Below are positions 1 to 4,522 of a stretch of 8,304 nucleotides of DNA, piece by piece. Position 1 is the stretch's first letter. Each line of letters begins with the position of its first letter. The stretch covers positions 1-8,304 of the forward strand of contig JAAWIL010000083.1 of NCBI GenBank assembly GCA_022796315.1, given 5' to 3'. The translations under genes were made by a program, and so were the position numbers. The stretch comes from Oscillibacter sp. (lineage in GTDB: Bacteria > Bacillota > Clostridia > Oscillospirales > Oscillospiraceae). Under the pieces are notes generated by a model. The model ran no database searches, was not told the DNA's origin, and saw nothing but the letters and a program-made list of their open reading frames with translations.

Positions 1-139
1 CGCATGTCTTGGCGGCGTATTATCCGCCCTGACTGCGTTAAAAATCCTTGCCATCCGTCAGGATGCCTGCGGATTTTTGCCTTGCAGGGCAAAAAATCCC
101 CTCGCCAATCCATACACGTCGAGATATTAAACAGGCTCT
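1..139. repeat. MITE-like hairpin repeat, right part (cut by window edge)
   Basis: Positions 33-75 align with 8262-8304 in the same orientation (34 of 43 bases identical). The core is a two-tier hairpin: outer arms 40-47 and 71-78 (8 of 8 paired), inner arms 52-56 and 61-65 (5 of 5) with loop GTCA. A further CTGC (33-36) pairs with GCAG (84-87), and GGCGG (11-15) pairs with CCGCC (24-28). The right end at 130-139 is AACAGGCTCT, whose reverse complement AGAGCCTGTT matches the AGGGCCTGTT that begins the other copy at 8207. This suggests a small non-coding element with inverted ends. No transposase is visible; the family name is not known to me. Confidence 0.6.
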
Positions 140-168
140 GACCGCCAGACCTGGTGGAGGGAGGGCTT

Positions 169-259
169 GGCCCGGCCAGGGTCCGGGCCCTGCGGGGGCG
201 GTTGTTCTATGGGAAATCCGGAGGTCACGGGAAGACGGGCCGGCGAGGGCGCCGCCCCC
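169..259. repeat. GC-rich inverted repeats upstream of zur
   Basis: This gene-free stretch between the left repeat and the zur promoter holds two inverted repeats. GGCCCGG (169-175) faces CCGGGCC (183-189) across seven bases. GGGGGCGG (194-201) faces CCGCCCCC (252-259) across 50 bases. They could form a terminator-like or REP-like structure for a gene left of the window, but no T-tract follows, so their role is open. Confidence 0.35.
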
Positions 260-294
260 TACAGAGTCCGCAGGGACCGCCACAAAATCCGGCC

Positions 295-324
295 TTGACT
301 TTCCTGCCAATTCCTGTATATAAT
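295..324 (+). promoter_or_regulatory. zur-znuCB promoter
   Basis: TTGACT (295-300) and a perfect TATAAT (319-324) are separated by 18 bases. This AT-rich stretch stands out from GC-rich surroundings and lies 33 bases upstream of the zur start codon. It fits a sigma-A promoter for the three-gene operon. Confidence 0.75.
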
Positions 325-345
325 ATGAAAACCATTCTCAAATTA
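321..345. promoter_or_regulatory. Fur/Zur-type operator over the -10 and start region
   Basis: A 25-base imperfect palindrome is centred on base 333; 9 of 12 position pairs are complementary (outer TAAT/ATTA, then TGA/TCA, then AA/TT). The core 326-340 has the 7-1-7 layout of Fur-family boxes (compare TGATAATNATTATCA for Bacillus Fur). It overlaps the -10 hexamer, so a bound repressor would block polymerase. Immediately downstream is a Fur-family gene with zinc transporter genes, so Zur autorepression is the simplest reading (inference). Confidence 0.65.
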
Positions 346-357
346 CGGGAGGCGTAT

Positions 358-765
358 ATGGCCTATATTACAAAACAATCCCGGGCGGTGCTGCGGTGCC
401 TGGAGTCCCGGGAGACCCTGAGCGCGGCGGAGCTGGCGGAGACGCTACGGCGGCAGGGCGAGACGGTGGGCCTGGCTACGGTCTACCGCCAGCTGGAGCG
501 GCTGGCGGCGGAGGGGCTGGTCCACCGGGTGCCTACGGAGACGGGGGCGCTGTACCGGCGCTGTACCCACCAGCCGGCGGGCGGGTGCTGCCTGCTGCGG
601 TGCGAGGGCTGCGGCCGGATCGCCCATCTGGACTGCGCCCAAATGGAATCCCTGAGCCGCCATATCGCGGCGGCCCACGATTTTCGCCTGGACCCCCGGC
701 AGACGGTGCTGACGGGCCGGTGCCGGCAGTGCGCCGGAGAGGAGGGCGGCTATGGAGCCCCATGA
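358..765 (+). CDS. zur: Fur-family transcriptional regulator, probable zinc uptake repressor Zur
   Basis: This 135-residue protein has the two-part build of the Fur family, whose usual length is about 130-160. An N-terminal winged helix-turn-helix contains the recognition segment at residues 39-54 (GLATVYRQLERLAAEGLV region). A C-terminal metal-binding dimerisation domain carries two CxxC pairs, Cys82/Cys85 and Cys122/Cys125, which normally hold a structural zinc. His71, His90, Cys93, His102 and His107 are candidate sensory ligands; the usual His-rich run before the first CxxC is reduced to a single His. The start at 358 is chosen because GGGAGG (347-352) lies five bases upstream; longer upstream reading frames lack this and run through the operator. 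The gene overlaps znuC by 14 bases, and this context makes Zur likelier than Fur or PerR. It should repress the operon when zinc is abundant. Confidence 0.85.
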   Translation: MAYITKQSRAVLRCLESRETLSAAELAETLRRQGETVGLATVYRQLERLAAEGLVHRVPTETGALYRRCTHQPAGGCCLLRCEGCGRIAHLDCAQMESLSRHIAAAHDFRLDPRQTVLTGRCRQCAGEEGGYGAP

Positions 766-1459
766 GCTGATTGTGTGCGGGGACGTGTCCCTGGGCTATG
801 AGGGACAGACGGTCCTCTCCCACCTGGACCTGACGGTCCGGGAGGGGGACTATCTCTGCGTGGTGGGAGACAACGGCTCCGGCAAGTCCACGCTGCTGCG
901 GGGGCTTCTGGGCCTGCTGGCGCCCCTGTCCGGGACCATCCGCCGGGCGCCGGAGCTGGAGCGGGGGGCTGTGGGATATCTCCCCCAGCAGACCCAGGCC
1001 CAGCGGGATTTCCCCGCCACGGTCTTTGAGGTGGCCCTCTCCGGGTGCCTGAATCAGAAGGGATTTTTCTACAGCGGGGCGCAGAAGGCCCAGGCCCTGA
1101 TGAACCTGGGGAAGCTGGGGGTCCTGGAGTGGAAGGACAAGAGCTACCGGGAGCTCTCCGGGGGCCAGCAGCAGCGGGTGCTGCTGGCCAGGGCGCTGTG
1201 CGCCGCCCGGCGGCTGCTGATCCTGGACGAACCCATCACCGGCCTGGACCCCGCCGCCGCCCAGGATCTCTACAAGACCCTGCACTACCTCAACAAGACC
1301 GAGGGCATGGCCATCGTCATGGTGACCCACGACCTGGCCCCGGCCCTGCGCAGCGCCCGGACGGTGCTCCACATCGGCCGGCAGGGGAATTTCCTGGGCA
1401 CGGTGCCGGACTATCTCGCCTCCCCCCTGGGGCGGCGGTTTCGGGAGGCGGAGGAATGA
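752..1459 (+). CDS. znuC: Zinc (metal) ABC transporter ATP-binding protein
   Basis: This 235-residue ATPase subunit would power metal import from the cytoplasmic face. All core ABC motifs are present and in order: Walker A GDNGSGKS (39-46), Q-loop in YLPQQ (77-81), signature LSGGQQQ (135-141), Walker B LLILDEP (155-161) and H-loop His193. Length fits the manganese/zinc/iron class (ZnuC, MntB, AdcC). It starts inside the end of zur (14-base overlap) with GAGAGGAGGG at 737-746 as ribosome site, and its stop codon overlaps the next start as ATGA, so the three genes are translationally coupled. Zinc as substrate is inferred from the Fur-family gene and operator; manganese cannot be excluded from sequence alone. 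Confidence 0.9.
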   Translation: MEPHELIVCGDVSLGYEGQTVLSHLDLTVREGDYLCVVGDNGSGKSTLLRGLLGLLAPLSGTIRRAPELERGAVGYLPQQTQAQRDFPATVFEVALSGCLNQKGFFYSGAQKAQALMNLGKLGVLEWKDKSYRELSGGQQQRVLLARALCAARRLLILDEPITGLDPAAAQDLYKTLHYLNKTEGMAIVMVTHDLAPALRSARTVLHIGRQGNFLGTVPDYLASPLGRRFREAEE

Positions 1460-2265
1460 GCGTTTTTCAGATGTTTTCCTGGCCCTTCATGCAGCGGGCC
1501 CTGATCGCCGGGGTGCTGGTGAGCCTGTGCGCGGCGCTGCTGGGGGTGTCCCTGGTCCTCAAGCGCTATTCCATGATCGGGGACGGCCTCAGCCACGTGT
1601 CCTTCGGGGCGCTGGCGGTGGCGGTGGCCCTGGGGGTGACGCCGCTGTACTTCTCCATCCCCGTGGTGATCCTGGCGGCGTTTTTGCTGCTGCGGGCGGC
1701 GGACGATCCCCGGCGGAGCAACGACGCGGCCATTGCCGCCATGAGCGCCTCGGCCCTGGCCCTGGGGGTTCTGGTGATCTCCCGGACCTCCGGCATGACC
1801 ACGGACGTGGACAGCTACATGTTTGGCAGCGTTCTGGCCATGAGCTGGGGGGACGTGGCCCTGTCGGCGGTGCTGTGCGGGGCGGTGCTGGCGCTGTACG
1901 TGCTGCACTACCACAAGATCTTCGCCATCACCTTCGACGAGAGCTTTTCCAGGGCCACGGGGCTGAAGGTGGACCGCTACAACACGCTGCTGGCGGTGCT
2001 GACGGCGCTGACCATTGTGCTGGGGATGCGGATGATGGGGGCCATGCTGATCTCCTCCCTCATCATCTTCCCGGCCCTGACGGCTATGCGTCTCTTCCGG
2101 AGCTTCCGGGGGGTGGTGCTGTGCGCCGCTGTCACGTCGGTGGGGTGCTTCTGCGCCGGGCTGACGGTCTCCTTCGCGGCCTCCACGCCGGTGGGTGCTA
2201 CGGTGGTGGCGGCGGACCTGACGGTGTTCCTGTGCGCCTGGGCCGTGCGGACCCTGCGGCGGTAG
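1456..2265 (+). CDS. znuB: Zinc (metal) ABC transporter permease
   Basis: This 269-residue, strongly hydrophobic protein belongs to the ABC-3 permease family, whose members have about 260-290 residues and roughly eight membrane helices. Visible family landmarks are GDGLSHVSFGALAV (42-55) after the first helix, GSVLAMSWGD (124-133), DESFSRATGL (161-170), a GMRMMGAMLISSLIIFPALTA segment (190-210) and STPVGAT (243-249) before the last helix. It starts in an ATGA overlap with znuC, with a GGAGG-like site in the end of that gene. It would form the channel as a homodimer in the cytoplasmic membrane, energised by ZnuC. No substrate-binding lipoprotein (znuA/adcA) lies on either side, which is unusual for this class. 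Confidence 0.9.
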   Translation: MSVFQMFSWPFMQRALIAGVLVSLCAALLGVSLVLKRYSMIGDGLSHVSFGALAVAVALGVTPLYFSIPVVILAAFLLLRAADDPRRSNDAAIAAMSASALALGVLVISRTSGMTTDVDSYMFGSVLAMSWGDVALSAVLCGAVLALYVLHYHKIFAITFDESFSRATGLKVDRYNTLLAVLTALTIVLGMRMMGAMLISSLIIFPALTAMRLFRSFRGVVLCAAVTSVGCFCAGLTVSFAASTPVGATVVAADLTVFLCAWAVRTLRR

Positions 2266-2281
2266 CCGCTGCTGTCGGGGT

Positions 2282-2348
2282 GCAGGGGGCGACGCGCCCC
2301 CTGCCGGGGTCCAGGGGCAGAGCCCCTGGGAGTCTGCCGCAGAGCGGC
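2282..2348. repeat. Row of three short hairpins (REP-like)
   Basis: Directly after znuB come three perfect hairpins with three-base loops. Arms 2282-2291/2295-2304 are 10 bp with loop ACG. Arms 2311-2318/2322-2329 are 8 bp with loop AGA. Arms 2336-2340/2344-2348 are 5 bp with loop AGA. No T-tract follows any of them. Regular spacing and similar loops suggest an intergenic palindromic repeat cluster rather than one terminator; it may also protect the mRNA 3' end. Confidence 0.6.
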
Positions 2349-2371
2349 GGAAAAGAAGCGCAGCAAAACAG

Positions 2372-2396
2372 AGCCCGGCGTCGCAGACGCCGGGCT
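2372..2396. terminator. Probable terminator after znuB (possibly bidirectional)
   Basis: A perfect 11-bp stem (2372-2382 with 2386-2396, loop GCA) is followed on the plus strand by TGCATTTTGC and flanked on the left by AAAACAG, which reads CTGTTTT on the minus strand. The stem is very strong but the T-tract is broken in both directions. It fits a weak-tailed terminator between the convergent znuB and nagZ transcripts. Confidence 0.5.
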
Positions 2397-2400
2397 TGCA

Positions 2401-2508
2401 TTTTGCGGGAGGTTTGCGTTTGCTCGGAAGCTAAAGCAGAGAGCAGCCGCGCCGGAAACAGGAAACTTCCGCGCGTCTTCTGCGGCCCCGGAATTTCCTC
2501 CCGCAAAA
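2401..2508. repeat. 108-base nested palindrome
   Basis: The outer arms TTTTGCGGGAGG (2401-2412) and CCTCCCGCAAAA (2497-2508) are perfect complements 84 bases apart. Nested inside are GCAGA/TCTGC (2436-2440/2479-2483), GCGC/GCGC (2449-2452/2471-2474) and GGAA/TTCC (2454-2457/2467-2470). All pairs share nearly the same centre, so the stretch can fold into one long interrupted stem. No convincing gene covers it. It may be a structured RNA or part of a dispersed intergenic repeat. Confidence 0.45.
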
Positions 2509-2610
2509 GGCGCGGAGGAGTTCGCCTTCGCTGTTTTGCGCACAGAGCCCCCTGCACCACATCGTCGAAAGAAATTCCGCTCTGCTCCGTTCCCGCCTCA
2601 CGGCGAGAAC

Positions 2611-2933
2611 TCCACCCGCTCCATTCCTTTCTCCTCTCCCCACGCGACCCGCTGCGCTGGGCTCGCGCGGGGGCCCCAAAAGGTGGACGAAACTTTTAAT
2701 GCGCTTCTTCTGGCGGCGCTTCCAGGATTCCTTGGTTCAGCTTCAGCCGCAGCACCCGCAGTACGCTCTCGTCCACCCGCTCCATTCCTTTCTCCTCCCC
2801 CCACGTGACCCGCTGGGCTGGGCTCACGCGGGGACTCCAAAAAGGTGGACGAACCGTTTAATGATCTCCTTCTGGCGGCGCTTCCAGGATTCCCTGGTTC
2901 AGCTTCAGCCTCAGCACCCGCAGTACGCTCTCG
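2611..2933. repeat. Tandem duplication containing the nagZ 3' tail (161 + 162 bases)
   Basis: Two head-to-tail units run 2611-2771 and 2772-2933. They are near-identical apart from scattered substitutions and one base of length. The 13-base string TCCACCCGCTCCA stands at the start of each unit (2611, 2772) and again at 2934 inside nagZ, so it marks the recombination points. The right unit includes the true end of nagZ (2858-2933); the left unit carries a copy of that tail. Each unit also holds a 9-bp inverted pair, GGTGGACGA and TCGTCCACC (2682-2690/2769-2777 and 2844-2852/2931-2939), bracketing the nagZ tail. Confidence 0.85.
2696..2785 (-). pseudogene. Duplicated nagZ C-terminal fragment with its own ribosome site (29 codons)
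   Basis: Reading the minus strand, ATG at 2785-2783 opens a 29-residue frame that reproduces the last residues of NagZ from ERVDESVLRV to the stop, with the end changed from EGDH to EEAH. The frame is intact and ends in TAA at the same place as nagZ. Upstream on the minus strand is GGAGG eight bases before the ATG, supplied by the repeat unit. It is most likely a by-product of the tandem duplication, but a translated micro-peptide cannot be excluded. The leftmost unit gives the same ribosome site and ATG but only eight codons (2624-2598). Confidence 0.5.
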
Positions 2934-4096
2934 TCCACCCGCTCCAGGGGGATCTCACCGGAGTCCACCGCCTCCGTCAGGGCCTGGACGGCCTCGCGGA
3001 GGTCCCGGGGGCACAGCAGCAGGTCCACCCCCGCCTGGACCGCCTTCACGGCGGTCTCGGCGCCGGTGTAATGGTCCGTCATGGCCTGCATCTGCAGGCT
3101 GTCCGTCATCACCACCCCGTCGAAGCCCAGCTCCTGGCGCAGCAGCTCCGTCACCAGCCGGTAGGAAAAGGGCGCCGGCTGGCTGTCCGCGTCCTGGACA
3201 ATCAAATGGCCCATCATCACCGCGTCCGCCCCGGCGGCGATCCCCGCCCGGAAGGGAACCAGCTCCTCCTCGCGGAGTTGGTCCAGGGTCTTGGGGACGT
3301 AGACCGCGCCATAGTGGCTGTCGGCGGCGGTGTCCCCGTGGCCGGGGAAGTGCTTGAGGACACAGGCCGCGCCGCCGCTGTGGAAGCCCTCCACCGCCGC
3401 CGCCACCAGCTCCCCCGCCTGGGTGAAGTCCCTGCTGTAGGCCCGGTCGCCGATGACGGTATTGGCGGGGTTGGACCACACGTCCGCCACCGGGGCCAGG
3501 TCCATGTTGAACCCCACGGACCGCAGGTCCTCCGCGATGGTTTTCGCGTTCTCCGCCGCCTTCTCCGGGCCCTGGTCCGCGTAGTTCAGCATGGGGCCGA
3601 TGTAGGTGGTGCCGATGGTCCCCATGAGCCGGTTCACCCGGCCCCCCTCCTCGTCACAGGTGAGGATTAAGGGGATTTTGGCATAGCTCTGAGTGGTTTC
3701 CAGCATGGTGCGGGCCTGCTCCCGGCTCACCAGGTTCGTCCGGTCGTAGATCAGGCCGCCCACGGGATAGGCCTCCAGGGCCGCCTGGGTGGTCTCCCCC
3801 GCCATGGTCACCGGGGACTCTCCGGTGAGGTCCGAGGGAAAGACAATGAAGAGCTGGCAGACCTTCTCGTGGAGGGTCATCTCCGCCAGCAGAAGCTCCG
3901 CCGGGTCCGGCGGGGGCTCCGGCTCCGGGCTCTCTGCGGGAGGCGGGAGGGGCTCCTCCGCCGGGGGGGCCGGCTCCTCCGGGCGGTTCCGGAGCCACAC
4001 CAGGCCCGCCGCCGCCACGGCCAGCAGCGCCAGGAGAAGGACCGGGACCATCCGGGACCCGCCGCTCCGGCGCTGTACGCGTTTTCCTCTGCTCAT
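2858..4096 (-). CDS. nagZ: Membrane-anchored GH3 beta-N-acetylhexosaminidase (NagZ-like)
   Basis: This 412-residue protein begins with a basic stretch and one hydrophobic signal-anchor (about 17-34), then a Pro/Glu-rich linker (39-66), then a single glycoside hydrolase family 3 TIM-barrel domain (about 67-405). Family marks are DEEGGRVNRL (148-157, sugar binding), KHFPGHGDTAADSH (248-261, with the Asp259/His261 acid-base dyad of Gram-positive NagZ) and VVMTDSLQM, giving Asp332 as probable nucleophile. The enzyme should release terminal N-acetylglucosamine from peptidoglycan fragments outside the membrane. GGAGGC lies seven bases before ATG 4096, and a promoter lies near 4163-4191. It stands alone, convergent to znuB and divergent from the zinc-ribbon operon. 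Its 3' end lies within a tandem duplication but is intact. The substrate is inferred from family; other beta-hexosaminides are possible. Confidence 0.88.
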   Translation of the reverse strand: MSRGKRVQRRSGGSRMVPVLLLALLAVAAAGLVWLRNRPEEPAPPAEEPLPPPAESPEPEPPPDPAELLLAEMTLHEKVCQLFIVFPSDLTGESPVTMAGETTQAALEAYPVGGLIYDRTNLVSREQARTMLETTQSYAKIPLILTCDEEGGRVNRLMGTIGTTYIGPMLNYADQGPEKAAENAKTIAEDLRSVGFNMDLAPVADVWSNPANTVIGDRAYSRDFTQAGELVAAAVEGFHSGGAACVLKHFPGHGDTAADSHYGAVYVPKTLDQLREEELVPFRAGIAAGADAVMMGHLIVQDADSQPAPFSYRLVTELLRQELGFDGVVMTDSLQMQAMTDHYTGAETAVKAVQAGVDLLLCPRDLREAVQALTEAVDSGEIPLERVDESVLRVLRLKLNQGILEAPPEGDH

Positions 4097-4162
4097 GTTC
4101 TCGCCTCCGTCTGTGTTCGTCTGGGCGGCGCGGTCTCTGGGAGAGCGGCCGTCTGGCTTTTT

Positions 4163-4191
4163 ATTTTATAACATTTGAGAGGGGAAGACAA
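4163..4191 (-). promoter_or_regulatory. nagZ promoter
   Basis: On the minus strand TTGTCT (4191-4186) and TAAAAT (4168-4163) are 17 bases apart in an AT-rich patch, leaving a leader of about 60 bases to the nagZ start. Four of six and five of six bases match the sigma-A consensus. An overlapping alternative -10, TATAAA (4170-4165), has a 15-base spacer. Confidence 0.55.
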
Positions 4192-4192
4192 G

Positions 4193-4281
4193 GGGGATGT
4201 CCCCGGGGCGCGCCTGTGGGCGGGGCGGAGGGAATGGCCGCAGAGGCCTCCGCCCCGGCGGCCCGTGCGGGGGACACCCCC
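4193..4281. repeat. 89-base nested inverted repeat between divergent promoters
   Basis: The outer arms 4193-4204 and 4270-4281 pair at 11 of 12 positions, with a single A/C mismatch at 4197/4277. The inner arms GGGGCGGAGG (4222-4231) and CCTCCGCCCC (4247-4256) are perfect with a 15-base loop. It sits just upstream of the nagZ promoter and about 60 bases upstream of the zinc-ribbon operon promoter. It could be an intergenic palindromic repeat, or a site affecting both promoters; nothing decides between these. Confidence 0.55.
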
Positions 4282-4339
4282 GCATCCAACCGCTGAAAAA
4301 GGCATTCCCGCGAAACTTGTCGAAAACGAAGAGACTGCA

Positions 4340-4368
4340 TTGAAATATGCCGCCGTATGATGTAGAAT
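4340..4368 (+). promoter_or_regulatory. Promoter of the zinc-ribbon operon
   Basis: TTGAAA (4340-4345) and TAGAAT (4363-4368) are separated by exactly 17 bases, with one mismatch to consensus in each hexamer. Transcription would start near 4375, giving a leader of about 150 bases before the ATG at 4523. Confidence 0.65.
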
Positions 4369-4402
4369 GACAATATCTTCGGCAGACAAGAGGAAATCAC
4401 GG

Positions 4403-4486
4403 GTTCCGGAGTCCCGGCGGAGCCGGCGGAAGCCCCTGGGCGGCTTTGCCGGGACCCCTCGCGTGCGCTCCCCTGCCTGCCGGAAC
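4403..4486 (+). ncRNA. Structured 5' leader of the zinc-ribbon operon (possible cis-regulatory RNA)
   Basis: The leader between promoter and start codon can fold into one nested structure. GTTCCGG (4403-4409) pairs with CCGGAAC (4480-4486), GTCCCGGC (4411-4418) with GCCGGGAC (4448-4455), and AGCCG (4421-4425) with CGGCT (4441-4445). Three nested perfect helices in a 148-base leader are suggestive of a regulatory or stabilising element. I recognise no known riboswitch class. In a GC-rich genome some pairing arises by chance. Confidence 0.35.
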
Positions 4487-4522
4487 AGGATTCCTGATGG
4501 AACATAGAGGAGGAAGAGAGAA

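Noticed and set aside
1045..1455. Upstream extension of the znuB frame through znuC
   Set aside because: The extension is Gly/Pro/Arg-rich shadow translation of znuC; the ATGA-coupled start at 1456 gives the normal permease length and N-terminus.
1527..2699. A 390-codon plus-strand frame overlapping znuB and the intergenic repeats
   Set aside because: Low-complexity Gly/Ala/Arg composition, no domain, and it crosses the terminator-like stem and repeat units.
2611..2946. CRISPR-like array
   Set aside because: Only two 161/162-base units plus a 13-base partial are present; the repeats are contiguous, with no alternating short repeats and spacers.
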